A DNA stretch of 64,000 bases. It comes from Burkholderiaceae bacterium. Its GTDB lineage: Bacteria > Pseudomonadota > Gammaproteobacteria > Burkholderiales > Burkholderiaceae_C. Within the stretch, counting starts at the first letter, position 1. Every line of letters starts with the position of its first letter. Positions 1 through 9,069 of this stretch are shown piece after piece. The position numbers and the translations under genes are program-made. The notes under the pieces were generated by a model that was not told where the DNA came from, searched no databases, and saw nothing but the letters and a program-made list of their open reading frames with translations. The DNA is taken from NCBI GenBank assembly GCA_024235915.1, contig JACKLO010000009.1, positions 248,001 to 312,000 of the forward strand, in the 5' to 3' direction.

Positions 1-339
1 CGCACGAACGCCATCATCGACGCGCTGGGCATCGTGGTCTTCCTGATCCCCCTGTGCATCATCCTGATCGACCTTTCGTGGCCGTTCTTCATGCGTGCCT
101 ACATCAGCGGCGAGATGAGCGAAAACGCGGGTGGCCTGATCCGGTGGCCGGTGATCCTGTTGATCCCGGTCGGCTTCGGGCTGCTGCTGCTGCAGGCCGT
201 GTCCGAATTGATCAAGCGGATCGCCTTCCTGACCGGCGCCCTGCCTGAGCCCTTCAGCTTCGGCCACGAGAAGACAGCCGACGAGGAATACGCGGAAGAG
301 ATGGCGGCCAAGGCCGGCACGGCGGAGGCCCAGCGATGA
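1..339 (+). CDS. dctQ: TRAP transporter small permease (DctQ), 5' truncated by the window
   Basis: The reading frame is open from base 1, so the true start lies outside the window; about 112 codons are visible. The part seen has two long hydrophobic segments. The second, with the stretch GLIRWPVILLIPVGFGLLLL, is the usual last helix of DctQ proteins, and a short acidic cytoplasmic tail follows. DctQ is the small membrane subunit of a TRAP transporter, which uses the sodium gradient and a periplasmic binding protein to import organic acids. The stop overlaps the dctM start (ATGA), the normal coupling for these two genes. Family assignment is firm; the substrate cannot be read from this subunit. 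Confidence 0.88.
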   Translation, partial: RTNAIIDALGIVVFLIPLCIILIDLSWPFFMRAYISGEMSENAGGLIRWPVILLIPVGFGLLLLQAVSELIKRIAFLTGALPEPFSFGHEKTADEEYAEEMAAKAGTAEAQR

Positions 340-2084
340 TCGAGCTGATCACCCAGAACTTCGTGCCCCTGATGTTCCTGGGGCTGTTCTTCTTCCTGCT
401 CACCGGCATCCCGGTGGCCTTCGGGCTAGCGGCCACGGGCCTGCTGTTCGGTTTCATTGGCATGGAGCTGGGCCTGTTCCCCGACAACCTGTTCGGCGCC
501 CTGCCGTTGCGGGTGTTCGGCATCATGAAGAACGACACGCTGCTGGCGATCCCGTTCTTCACCTTCATGGGGATCATCCTCGAACGCTCCGGCATGGCGG
601 AGGACCTGCTGGAAACCGTGGGCCAGGTCTTCGGCCCGGTACGCGGCGGCTTGGCCATCGCGGTGATCCTCGTGGGTGCGCTGCTCGCGGCCACCACTGG
701 CGTGGTGGCTGCGGCGGTGATCTCGATGGGCCTGATCTCGCTGCCCATCATGCTGCGCTACGGCTACAACCGCACCATCGCCACCGGCACCATCACGGCG
801 TCGGGCACGCTGGCGCAGGCGATTCCGCCATCGCTGGTGCTGATCGTGCTGGCCGACCAGCTCGGCCGCTCGGTGGGCGACATGTACGCCGGCGCGCTGA
901 TCCCCGGCCTGATGCTGGTGGGCTGCTACATCGCCTTCGTGGTGGTGGTGGCCATCACGCGGCCGAAATGGGTGCCCCCACTGCCGCAGGAGGCGCGCAT
1001 CTACCGCGAAAGCAACGGCGCCAGCGGACATGTGTCACTGCTCGTGTTGCTGGCCCTGTGCGGTGCCGCGGGCTTCGGCTGGGCCCACGTGCACGAATCC
1101 ATCATGAACCCGTGGCTGGAGCGCACCCTGCCGGCACCGGGCGACGAGATCTTCATCATGTCGATGACGATCGCCTCGTTCCTGGCGCTGGGCCTGGCCA
1201 TCGTCAACCGCGTGCTGCGTCTGGGTCTGCTGTCCAAGCTGGCCGAGCGCGTGACCTTCGTGCTGATCCCGCCGCTGGTGCTCATCTTCCTGGTGCTGGG
1301 CACAATCTTCCTCGGCGTGGCCACGCCCACCGAAGGCGGCGCCATGGGCGCGCTGGGCGCGCTGATCATGGCCATCGGCCGGCGCAAGCTGACGCTGCCG
1401 CTGACCAAGCAGGCGCTGGACAACACCACCCGCCTGTCCACCTTCGTGCTGTTCATCCTGATCGGCTCGACGGTGTTCAGCTTCACCTTCAATGCGGCCG
1501 ATGGCCACATCTGGGTCGAGCACCTGTTCGACAAGCTGCCCGGCGGCCAGATCGGGTTCCTGATCGTCGTGAACCTGCTGGTCTTCGTGCTCGGCATGTT
1601 CATCGACTTCTTCGAGATCGCCTTCATCGTGATCCCGATCCTGGCGCCGGTAGCGGACAAGATGGGCATCGATCTCGTCTGGTTCGGCGTCATCCTGGCG
1701 ATGAACCTGCAGACGAGCTTCCTGACGCCACCGTTCGGCTTTGCACTCTTCTACCTGCGCAGCGTGGCGCCGTCGAAGGATTACGACGACCGCATCACCG
1801 GCCAACGGATTCCGGCGGTCACCACGACGCAGATCTACAAGGGGTCGATCGCCTTCATCGTGCTGCAGCTGATCATGGTCGCCGTGGTCGTGACCAACCC
1901 GCAGTTGGTCACCGGCAACATCGACAAGGGTGCTGGCGCGATCAACGCCGAGGATGCGCTCCAGCAACTGCGCGATGCCGGTCGCGAGGCCATGGACGCG
2001 CGCACCGACGACAAGCCGGCCGAGGAAGACCCGATGAAGGCCATGCTCGACGCGTTGAAGGCCGAGGAAGACAAGAAGAAGTAG
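336..2084 (+). CDS. dctM: TRAP transporter large permease (DctM)
   Basis: 582 residues, a very hydrophobic protein of a dozen or more predicted membrane segments. It has DctM family features near the N-terminus (GIPVAFGLAATGLLFG) and the conserved loop with TGTITASGTLAQAIPPS around residues 150-165. It is the ion-coupled transport subunit of a TRAP system. It is longer than the typical 430-residue DctM. The extra length is an insert after about residue 210 and a charged C-terminal tail ending in KAEEDKKK, as in the larger TRAP permeases often paired with TakP/lactate-type binding proteins. The start overlaps the dctQ stop. A binding protein of that type, dctP, lies downstream in the opposite orientation. 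Confidence 0.92.
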   Translation: MIELITQNFVPLMFLGLFFFLLTGIPVAFGLAATGLLFGFIGMELGLFPDNLFGALPLRVFGIMKNDTLLAIPFFTFMGIILERSGMAEDLLETVGQVFGPVRGGLAIAVILVGALLAATTGVVAAAVISMGLISLPIMLRYGYNRTIATGTITASGTLAQAIPPSLVLIVLADQLGRSVGDMYAGALIPGLMLVGCYIAFVVVVAITRPKWVPPLPQEARIYRESNGASGHVSLLVLLALCGAAGFGWAHVHESIMNPWLERTLPAPGDEIFIMSMTIASFLALGLAIVNRVLRLGLLSKLAERVTFVLIPPLVLIFLVLGTIFLGVATPTEGGAMGALGALIMAIGRRKLTLPLTKQALDNTTRLSTFVLFILIGSTVFSFTFNAADGHIWVEHLFDKLPGGQIGFLIVVNLLVFVLGMFIDFFEIAFIVIPILAPVADKMGIDLVWFGVILAMNLQTSFLTPPFGFALFYLRSVAPSKDYDDRITGQRIPAVTTTQIYKGSIAFIVLQLIMVAVVVTNPQLVTGNIDKGAGAINAEDALQQLRDAGREAMDARTDDKPAEEDPMKAMLDALKAEEDKKK

Positions 2085-2099
2085 GCCCAGCGTTCTGGC

Positions 2100-2119
2100 G
2101 GGGTGAAGGGATTCACCCC
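2100..2119 (+). terminator. Hairpin after dctM
   Basis: Perfect 8 bp inverted repeat GGGGTGAA / TTCACCCC with a 4-base loop, 16 bases after the dctM stop. There is no T-tract, so it may be a weak terminator or an RNA-stabilising hairpin. Confidence 0.45.
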
Positions 2120-2181
2120 TCACCGAAGTTCCTCGCCGGGCCCTTCCACCTGGAGGTTCCGCGGCGTGATCTGACCTCCCA

Positions 2182-2406
2182 GTGTTGGTGCAGTCCTTGC
2201 GGTTCATCGAATTGATCCGCGGCGTCGTGACCTTGGGCAGTCCGCCGGGCTCGCGCAACTTGGTCGAGGGCATCGAGACCCTGGGACGGTTCAGCCTCCG
2301 TCGCTATCCGGGTTGGCATGTTGGCCAGGGCTACCTGCTCGCGCGCCCGCTGCGGGCAGACCTGGTGCCCGCGGCACTGGCGGCACCGGCGCTCCTGGGC
2401 GCCTGA
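2182..2406 (+). pseudogene. Remnant of an EAL-domain (c-di-GMP phosphodiesterase) C-terminus
   Basis: The frame encodes about 74 residues containing LVEGIET followed about 20 residues later by GQGYLLARPL. This matches the order and spacing of the last conserved blocks of EAL domains (AEGVET ... QGYLFSRPL). The catalytic EAL motif and everything upstream are missing, and no in-frame continuation was found 5' of it. It lies between convergent dctM and dctP. I read it as a decayed fragment of a larger signalling gene. It could instead be a chance resemblance, but two motifs in the right order make that less likely. Confidence 0.5.
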
Positions 2407-2426
2407 GTCACCACGGAGGTACGCAG

Positions 2427-2453
2427 AAAAAAACCCCGCCGAGGCGGGGTTTT
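2427..2453. terminator. Bidirectional intrinsic terminator
   Basis: GC-rich stem ACCCCGCC-GA-GGCGGGGT flanked by a run of seven A on the left and four T on the right. The stronger poly-U tract is on the minus strand, so it mainly serves dctP, whose stop is at 2477. It can also stop transcription coming from dctQM. Confidence 0.85.
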
Positions 2454-2476
2454 GCATGTCCAGCGGCTGAGCCCGT

Positions 2477-3556
2477 TCAGAGGCGCTGCTGCTGCATGAA
2501 GTCGTCGAAACCGGCTTCGGTGAAGCGGAACCACAGGTTCGAATCGCGACGGAAGGCCGAGAAGTCGGCGAAGATCTTCTTCCAGGCCGGGTTCTTGTTG
2601 CTCAGGTCGCTGTAGATGTCGTTCGACGCCTTGAAGGCGGCATCCATCATGTCCTTCGGGAAGCGGAACAGCTTGGCGCCGCCGCCCACCAGGCGCTTCA
2701 GGGCCGCCGGGTTGCGCGCGTCGTACTTGGCCATCATGTTCAGGCCGGCTTCGTTGCAAGCCGACTCCAGGATCGCCTTGTATTCCGACGGCAGCGCCGC
2801 GTAGGCCTTGCTGTTGACGAAGAAGTCCAGCTGCGGGCCACCTTCCCACCAGCCCGGGTAGGCGTAGAACGGGGCCACCTTGTAGAAGCCCAGCTTCTCG
2901 TCGTCGTACGGGCCCACCCATTCGGCCGCGTCGATCGTGCCCTTCTCCAGCGACTGGTAGATCTCGCCGCCAGGGATGTTCTGCGGCACGCCGCCGATGG
3001 CTTCGAAGATCTTGCCGCCGAAGCCGCCGATGCGGAACTTGGCGCCCTTCACGTCGGCCAGCGACTTGATTTCCTTGCGCCACCAGCCGCCCATCTGTGC
3101 GCCGGTGTTGCCGCCCTGGAAGTTGATGATGTTGTAGTTGCTGTAGAACTCGCGCATCAGCTTGCCGCCGTTGCCCTGGAGGTACCAGGCCACGAACTGG
3201 CGGGCATTGAGGCCGAAGGGAATCGCGCAGCCGAGCGCGAAGCACTCGTTCTTGCCGAAGAAGTAGTACGGCGCGGTGTGCGCCATTTCCACCGTGGCGG
3301 CCTGCACGCCGTCGACCACACCGAAGGCCGGCATCAGTTCGCCGCCGGCGTGCACGCTGATGGCGAACTTGCCACCGGTGGCTTCGCCAACGCGCTTGGC
3401 CATGTCCTCGGCCGCACCGTAGATGGTGTCCAGCGACTTCGGGAAGCTCGAGGCCAGGCGCCAGCGGATGGCTTGCTGGGCGTGCACTGCGGGCGCGGCA
3501 CCTGCGGCCAGCACGCCGGCAATGCCGGCGCCGTGGATAAATTTGCGACGTTCCAT
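2477..3556 (-). CDS. dctP: TRAP transporter periplasmic binding protein, TakP/2-oxoacid-lactate type
   Basis: 359 residues. The N-terminus MERRKFIHGAGIAGVLAAGA followed by an AHA-like cleavage region is a twin-arginine export signal. The mature part shows the TakP-type pattern: GGWWRKEI, then FRIGGFGGKIFEAIGGVPQN, then GGEIYQSLEKGTIDAAEWVG, then YYPGW-like FYAYPGWWEGG. These regions surround the carboxylate and cation site in 2-oxoacid and lactate binders. The start at 3556 follows a GGAG ribosome site; longer in-frame starts lack the signal peptide. It faces dctQM convergently instead of preceding them, so pairing with that permease is an inference. Confidence 0.88.
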   Translation of the reverse strand: MERRKFIHGAGIAGVLAAGAAPAVHAQQAIRWRLASSFPKSLDTIYGAAEDMAKRVGEATGGKFAISVHAGGELMPAFGVVDGVQAATVEMAHTAPYYFFGKNECFALGCAIPFGLNARQFVAWYLQGNGGKLMREFYSNYNIINFQGGNTGAQMGGWWRKEIKSLADVKGAKFRIGGFGGKIFEAIGGVPQNIPGGEIYQSLEKGTIDAAEWVGPYDDEKLGFYKVAPFYAYPGWWEGGPQLDFFVNSKAYAALPSEYKAILESACNEAGLNMMAKYDARNPAALKRLVGGGAKLFRFPKDMMDAAFKASNDIYSDLSNKNPAWKKIFADFSAFRRDSNLWFRFTEAGFDDFMQQQRL

Positions 3557-3776
3557 GGACGATCTCCTGCTCGAAGGGGTGATAAGGATCGGACGCGAAA
3601 TTCTAGAAACGCCCTCCGGCCATGGGCCGCGGGGTTTACCCCCTCGCAGAATCACGTAGGGCCGCGGGCCTGGGTGTCAGCCTCGTGTCAGCCCCGCACC
3701 AACCCCGCGCGCACGGCAGCAGGACTGCACCGATTCGGATCGAACGCGCCCGTGCAAGCTGGATCGTGTGGCGGCG
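3557..3776. other. Intergenic region between dctP and pmbA
   Basis: 220 bases without a credible gene. It should carry the dctP promoter, but no convincing -35/-10 pair stands out. A short GGGG-TTTA-CCCC hairpin sits near 3635. Confidence 0.4.
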
Positions 3777-5162
3777 TCAAGCCCCGGCGAGCTTCATCTT
3801 CGCGATCAGCACACTGCCCGTGGTCTTGCCACCCAACGTGTAGGCATCGGCGCCGACGGCGGCGATGTCGCCGAACATGGACTTCAGATTGCCGGCGATG
3901 GTGACCTCCTCCACCGGGAAGGCGATCCGGCCGTCCTCCACCCAGTAGCCCGCTGCGCCGCGGGAATAGTCACCGGTGACGCCGTTGACGCCCTGCCCCA
4001 TCAGTTCGGTCACGAACAGGCCGCGGTGCAGCTTGCGCAGCATGGCGTCCAGATCGTCGCCACGTTTCGTGCGCCGGCTCGTCAGCCGCAGGTTCTGCGA
4101 CCCGCCGGCATGGCCCGTGGTGCGCAGGCCGAGCTTGCGCGCCGAATAGCTCGACAGGAAGTAGCCCTGCACCACACCTGCATCGACCACGCGGCGCGCC
4201 TGCACGCGCACGCCCTCGTCGTCGAAGGGCGCACTGGCCTTGCCCTTGGCCACGAACGGGTCCTCGTCGATGTCCAGGTGGCGGGCCAGCACACGCGTGC
4301 CCACGCTGTCGAGCAGGAAGCTGGCCTTGCGGTACAGCGCGCCGCCGGACGTGGCCTGCACGTAGGAGCCCAGCAGGCCGGCCGCCACCGGCGCCTCGAA
4401 CAGCACCGGCACCTCGCCCGTGGGTACACGGCGCGCCTTCAGCCGCGCCAGAGCGCGCTCGGCCGCGTAGCGGCCCACGGCCTCGGGGCTGGAAAGTTCG
4501 GCCGCGTCGCGCATCGAGCTCGACCATTGGTCGCGCTGCATGCCCTTGCCCTTGCCGGCGATGGGTGCCACGTAGACGTAGTGGCGCGAACTGGCATAGC
4601 CCCCGCGGAAGCCACGCGAATTCCCCGCCCAGAAATGGGACTGCTGGGCCGACACGCCAGCGCCTTCTGAATTGCTGATGCGCCGGCTGGTGGCGAAGGC
4701 CGCCGCTTCGCAGCGCTGCGCGATGTCGGCTGCCTGCTCGGCCGACACCGCCCACGGGTGGAACAGGTCGAGGTCGCGGCCCGCTTCCTGCGCGGTGGCC
4801 AGGTCGGCCGGGTCCGGCAGGCCGGCGGCCGGGTCCTCGGCCGTGAAGCGCGCGATGTCGTAGGCGGCGCGCACCGTCTGCGCGATCGCGTCGGCGGAGA
4901 AGTCCGACGTGCTGGCGTTGCCGCGGCGCTGGCCGAGGTAGACGCTCACGCCCAGCGATTTGTCGCGGTTGCGCTCCACGTTCTCCAGCTGGCCACAGCG
5001 CACCGACACCGTCAGGCCCGCGCCCTCGGAGACCTCGGCGCCGGCATCGGAGGCGCCCAGGGCCTTGGCCTGCTGGAGCACGTCCTCGACCATCTGCTGG
5101 AACCGCTCGCGCGGGTAGGCAAAACCGTGGTCGGAGCGGGCATCGGGCATCGGGGCATCCAT
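3777..5162 (-). CDS. pmbA: Metalloprotease PmbA/TldE family
   Basis: 461 residues, close to the roughly 450 usual for PmbA (TldE). PmbA forms a complex with TldD that degrades unfolded peptides and matures modified peptides such as microcin B17; it is cytosolic. Visible family features are the N-terminal region with VSVRCGQLENVERNRDKSLG, the central GGALYRKASFLLDS block, and the C-terminal GVTGDYSRGAAGYWVEDG and TIAGNL motifs typical of TldE. Starts at 5162 or 5150 (ATG) are both possible; the frame is open further upstream, but that stretch is antisense to darP. No tldD is in the window. Divergent from darP. Confidence 0.93.
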   Translation of the reverse strand: MDAPMPDARSDHGFAYPRERFQQMVEDVLQQAKALGASDAGAEVSEGAGLTVSVRCGQLENVERNRDKSLGVSVYLGQRRGNASTSDFSADAIAQTVRAAYDIARFTAEDPAAGLPDPADLATAQEAGRDLDLFHPWAVSAEQAADIAQRCEAAAFATSRRISNSEGAGVSAQQSHFWAGNSRGFRGGYASSRHYVYVAPIAGKGKGMQRDQWSSSMRDAAELSSPEAVGRYAAERALARLKARRVPTGEVPVLFEAPVAAGLLGSYVQATSGGALYRKASFLLDSVGTRVLARHLDIDEDPFVAKGKASAPFDDEGVRVQARRVVDAGVVQGYFLSSYSARKLGLRTTGHAGGSQNLRLTSRRTKRGDDLDAMLRKLHRGLFVTELMGQGVNGVTGDYSRGAAGYWVEDGRIAFPVEEVTIAGNLKSMFGDIAAVGADAYTLGGKTTGSVLIAKMKLAGA

Positions 5163-5211
5163 CGCAGCTAGGGGTGCACCTATGATATCGGCCCACCTCC
5201 AAAGCGCACCC

Positions 5212-5763
5212 ATGGCACGCCGAGCAGCGCCGCACCGCGGCATCGACACCGAACAGGCCGACCCCGACGCGCCGAGCAAGACCAAGCTCAAGGCCGAGTC
5301 GCAGGCCCTGCAGACCCTGGGCCGCGAGCTCTGCGACCTGCCGGCCAGCCACCTCGCCACCACAGAGATGCCCGAAGCGCTGCGCGAGGCCATCCAGATG
5401 TGGCAGCGCACCAGCTCCCATGAAGGGCGCCGGCGGCAGATGCAGTACGTGGGCAAGCTGATGCGCAGCGCCGACCCCGAACCACTGCGCGAGGCCGTGG
5501 CCGCGTTCAAGCTGGGCGGTGCCCGCGATGCCTGGCGGCTGCACGAGGCCGAGCGCTGGCGTGAGCGCCTGATCGCCGACGACGAGGCGATGACGCAGTG
5601 GATGGCCGAATACCCCGACTGCGACACCCAGCGCCTGCGCAGCCTGGTGCGCGCCGCGCGCCGCGACAGCGCCGCCCTCACCCCGGAACAGCGGCAGCCC
5701 AAGAGCTTCCGCGAACTGTTCCAGTTCATCCGCCCCCTGCTGCCTGAAAGCCCGCCGACATGA
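5212..5763 (+). CDS. darP: Ribosome-associated protein DarP/YjgA (DUF615)
   Basis: 183 residues, highly charged, as usual for the YjgA/DarP family, which helps late assembly of the 50S ribosomal subunit. Family signatures include SKTKLKAESQALQTLGREL, RRQMQYVGKLMR and the C-terminal KSFRELFQFIRPLL. I chose the ATG at 5212 because homology in this family begins shortly after it; an ATG at 5182 would add ten residues. The stop overlaps the mogA start (ATGA), so the two are probably co-transcribed. A darP-mogA pair is common in betaproteobacteria. Confidence 0.93.
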   Translation: MARRAAPHRGIDTEQADPDAPSKTKLKAESQALQTLGRELCDLPASHLATTEMPEALREAIQMWQRTSSHEGRRRQMQYVGKLMRSADPEPLREAVAAFKLGGARDAWRLHEAERWRERLIADDEAMTQWMAEYPDCDTQRLRSLVRAARRDSAALTPEQRQPKSFRELFQFIRPLLPESPPT

Positions 5764-6353
5764 GTTCCAGCCCCGACCGCGTGAAGATCGGCGTGGTGTC
5801 GATCAGCGACCGCGCCTCCAGCGGCACCTACGAGGACAAGGGCATCCCGGCCCTGAAGGACTGGCTGTCCAAGGCGCTGCTCAACCCCGTCGACTGGCAG
5901 GAGCGCCTGATCCCCGACGAGCAGGACGGCATCAGCGCCACGCTGCGCGAACTGGTGGACGTGGCCGGTTGCGACCTGGTGCTGACCACCGGAGGCACCG
6001 GCCCGGCGCCGCGCGACGTCACGCCGGAGGCCACGCTGGCGGTGGCCGACAAGGTGATGCCCGGCTTCGGCGAGCAGATGCGCCAGATCAGCCTGGCCTT
6101 CGTGCCCACGGCCATCCTGTCACGCCAGGTCGCGGTGATCCGCGGCCGCGCGCTGATCATCAACCTGCCCGGGCAGCCGAAGTCGATCGCCGAGACGCTG
6201 CAAGGTCTGCCCCAGGCCACGCCACCGGTGCACGGCATCTTCGCCGCCGTGCCCTACTGCATCGACCTGACCGGCGGCCCCTACCTGGAAACCGACGAGG
6301 CGGTCTGCAAGGCCTTCCGGCCGAAGAGCGCGATCCGGCCGCCGCGCGGCTGA
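5760..6353 (+). CDS. mogA: Molybdopterin adenylyltransferase MogA
   Basis: 197 residues. MogA adenylates molybdopterin before molybdate insertion in molybdenum cofactor synthesis. The sequence starts with KIGVVSISDRASSGTYEDKG, typical of MogA, and carries the MPT-binding motif TTGGTGPAPRDVTPEAT around residues 75-92, then INLPGQPKS. The start overlaps the darP stop. The gene converges on pulA with only 15 bases between the stops. No other cofactor synthesis genes are nearby except moeB at 45 kb. Confidence 0.95.
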   Translation: MSSSPDRVKIGVVSISDRASSGTYEDKGIPALKDWLSKALLNPVDWQERLIPDEQDGISATLRELVDVAGCDLVLTTGGTGPAPRDVTPEATLAVADKVMPGFGEQMRQISLAFVPTAILSRQVAVIRGRALIINLPGQPKSIAETLQGLPQATPPVHGIFAAVPYCIDLTGGPYLETDEAVCKAFRPKSAIRPPRG

Positions 6354-6368
6354 TCCACCAACGCCAGG

Positions 6369-9062
6369 TCAGCGCCGCACGAACACCACCGCTGTGCGCG
6401 GCGGCACCGCCAGGCGGCCCTGGGCGTCCAGCTGGGCGCGTTTCGGGCGCGGGTCGGCCGCACCCGGCGCTTGCTGCACTGGATGCAGCACCCAACCGCC
6501 GCCGGCCAGCGCCGGCAGCTGCAGCGTGCGCACCTCGGCATCGACGTTGATCGCATAGGCCAGCGCGGTGAAGCCGGCGCCCGGCAGGCCCTGGCCATCC
6601 AGCAGACCCACCACGACGCCCGGCACCTGGCCCGGGCCCGTATTCGCAAAACGCAGCCGCTGCACGATGGCCTCGGCGCTCGGGAGGCGCAGCAGCGGCG
6701 TGCTGGCGCGGATCTTCAGCAGGTCCATGAACTGGTCGCGCGCGAAACGCATGTCCTGCGGCCGCGGGCGGATCTGCGCTGCACGCGCCAGCAGCGGCTG
6801 CATCCAGGGCCAGCTGGATTCGTTGTCCCAGGCCGGCGGCAGGCCGGTGCCGAAATGGTTGTCCTGCAGCGTCCAGTCGATGCGGTTGAACCAATCGCCG
6901 CTGTCGTAGCTGTTGCGGTCCATCGACTTGCTGCGCAGCGTCTCGATGCCGGCATGGAAGTAGGCCACGCCCTGGCTGAACATGTTGATCGCCGCGGCCA
7001 GCATCTGCACGCGGGCACGTTCGTGTGGTGGCGTGTCCGGCGGCAGCTTGAAGACGTTGACGTCGAACAGCGTCTGGTTGTCGTGGTTCTCCACGTAGTT
7101 CACCACCTCGCTCGGCTGGCTCACGTAGCCCGCCGGCTGGCTGCCGCCATAGACCATGTCCTGCAGCGCACGCTCGCTGCCGTCGTGGGTGGTCATGCGG
7201 TAGTGACGCAGGCTGCCGGCCAGGCCCACGCGCACCAGGTCGGCGGTGGCGGCGCTGGCCCCGCCGTTGACGTAGCCCTTGCGCGTGACCTGGGCCTCGC
7301 CGCCATCGCCGGCCCCGCCGCCACGCACGGCGTCGCGCCCGCGGTCGCTGAACGTGCCGATGCTGCTGCCGTTGAGTTCCAGCTGGCTGGCCTGCACGAA
7401 GCGCGCACCGTTGGCCACCTCGCCGAAGTTCCAGCCTTCGCCGATCAGCGGCACGGCGCGGCCCGTCTCGCGCTGCAGGCGGTCGCGGATGGCCAGCATC
7501 TCCGCCTTCGGCTGGTGGCCCATGAGGTCGAAGCGAAATCCGTCGATGCGGTGCTCACGCGCCCACAGCAGCACCGAGTCGCTCATCAGCTTGCCCATCA
7601 TGGCGTGCTCGGTGGCGGTGTTGTCGCAGCAGGTGCTGCGCTCGACCTCGCCGTCGCGGTTCAGGCGGTGGTAATAGCCGGGCACGATGCGGTCGAGCAC
7701 GCTGCGCGGGTGCTGGCCGGCAGCCGTCGTGTGGTTGTAGACCACGTCCATGCCCACGCGCAGGCCGGCGGCGTGCAGCGCCATCACCATCGCGCGGAAC
7801 TCGCGGATTCGGCCCGGTGCATCGTCCGGGTCGGTGGCGAAGCTGCCTTCGGGCACGCTGTAGTGCCAGGGGTCGTAACCCCAGTTGTAGCAGTCGCGGT
7901 CCTTCGCGGCGGCCACGGCCGCCTGCTGGGCCGAGCTGTCGGGTGCGGCGTGGGGAATGTTGGGCACGGCACATGCGCGCTCCGGCACCGTGGCCAGGTC
8001 GAACACCGGCAGCAGGTGCACGTCGGTCAGCCCTGCCTGCGCCAGCGCGCGCAGGTGTGTCATGCCGTGCGACGCCGGTTCCGTGAAGCCCAGGTACTTC
8101 CCGCGCCAGGCGGTGCGCACGCTGGTGTCGTCGCGCGAAAAGTCTCGCACGTGCAGTTCGTAGACGACCATGTCGGTCATCGATGCCGGCGCTGGTGGCG
8201 CCGCCTGCTGGCGCCAGCCCGCCGGTTCCGTGCGCGGATCATCCAGGCGGCCGATCCAGCTGCGTTGCGAATCGGCGTCCAGGCCGAAGCTGTAGGGATC
8301 GGTCACACGGTTGCGCACCCAACCATGGCCCGGCACGAAGACGTCCGCCAGGTAGGTGTAGAAGCCTTCGCGCACACCGTCGACGCGCAACTGCCAACTG
8401 CCCGTGGCCTCGTCGCGCTGCAGGGGCAGCAGGCGCATCGGCGCCGATGGCGTTTGCAGGCACACCGACACCGCGCGAGCCGTCGGTGCCCACAGGCGCA
8501 ACCGGGTGCCGGTGCCATCCAGTTGCACGCCGAGGTCGTCCAGTCGGGCCGCCGCGGGATACAGCGCGTCCAGCAGCCGCGCCAGCTGTGGACGGGTGTG
8601 CGCCCGCAGGCGGCCGTCGGCGTCCTCCACCGTCACCAGCAGGTCGCCCCGCAGCCGCTGCGCCAGCACCGCACGGTCAGCGGTTGATGTTGATGCCAGG
8701 CGCAGCGTGCGCCCGGCGCCGGCCCAGCGCACGGCGGCGTCCGCCGTGGGGGGTATGGGCGCGGCGCTGTCCTCCAGCGCCATCGCACCTTCAGCGCCCT
8801 GGACCCGCCCGTCCACGACCCGCATCTGGCCGGACGTCGCGAAATGCAGCCGCACCCGCCCACCCGTGGCGCCGGCCGGCCAGTGCAGATGCTGGCCGTC
8901 AGCCCACAACGCCTGCGCCTGCGGGCCAGGTGCGCCGGTTGGCACCGCTTCCAGCACACGGCTGGCGGGGCCACTGCAGTCGGCCAGCGAAGGCACCTCC
9001 GCCGCCTGCACGGCCGCGCACGCCACCCAGAGGACGGCCCACATCAACGACGTCACACGCAT
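6369..9062 (-). CDS. pulA: Exported pullulanase-type alpha-1,6-glucosidase (GH13)
   Basis: 897 residues with an N-terminal signal peptide (MRVTSLMWAVLWVACAAVQA) and no lipobox. It cleaves alpha-1,6 branch points of pullulan, starch or glycogen, here presumably in the periplasm or outside the cell. An N-terminal beta-rich region and a CBM48-like segment precede the GH13 barrel. Four catalytic regions are visible: DVVYNH, GFRFDLMGH (nucleophile Asp), LIGEGWNFGE (acid/base Glu) and VNYVENHDNQ. YNWGYDPWHY is the signature of pullulanases. The ATG at 9062 was chosen because it starts the signal peptide; the longer frame runs through the divergent promoter. Divergent from a GH13 amylase, with which it would act on branched glucans. 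Confidence 0.93.
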   Translation of the reverse strand: MRVTSLMWAVLWVACAAVQAAEVPSLADCSGPASRVLEAVPTGAPGPQAQALWADGQHLHWPAGATGGRVRLHFATSGQMRVVDGRVQGAEGAMALEDSAAPIPPTADAAVRWAGAGRTLRLASTSTADRAVLAQRLRGDLLVTVEDADGRLRAHTRPQLARLLDALYPAAARLDDLGVQLDGTGTRLRLWAPTARAVSVCLQTPSAPMRLLPLQRDEATGSWQLRVDGVREGFYTYLADVFVPGHGWVRNRVTDPYSFGLDADSQRSWIGRLDDPRTEPAGWRQQAAPPAPASMTDMVVYELHVRDFSRDDTSVRTAWRGKYLGFTEPASHGMTHLRALAQAGLTDVHLLPVFDLATVPERACAVPNIPHAAPDSSAQQAAVAAAKDRDCYNWGYDPWHYSVPEGSFATDPDDAPGRIREFRAMVMALHAAGLRVGMDVVYNHTTAAGQHPRSVLDRIVPGYYHRLNRDGEVERSTCCDNTATEHAMMGKLMSDSVLLWAREHRIDGFRFDLMGHQPKAEMLAIRDRLQRETGRAVPLIGEGWNFGEVANGARFVQASQLELNGSSIGTFSDRGRDAVRGGGAGDGGEAQVTRKGYVNGGASAATADLVRVGLAGSLRHYRMTTHDGSERALQDMVYGGSQPAGYVSQPSEVVNYVENHDNQTLFDVNVFKLPPDTPPHERARVQMLAAAINMFSQGVAYFHAGIETLRSKSMDRNSYDSGDWFNRIDWTLQDNHFGTGLPPAWDNESSWPWMQPLLARAAQIRPRPQDMRFARDQFMDLLKIRASTPLLRLPSAEAIVQRLRFANTGPGQVPGVVVGLLDGQGLPGAGFTALAYAINVDAEVRTLQLPALAGGGWVLHPVQQAPGAADPRPKRAQLDAQGRLAVPPRTAVVFVRR

Positions 9063-9069
9063 GCGCGCA

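Noticed and set aside
6471..8687. Long plus-strand open frame of 738 codons opposite pulA
   Set aside because: Its His/Arg/Ala-rich translation is the mirror of the pullulanase gene in a GC-rich genome; no domain is present.
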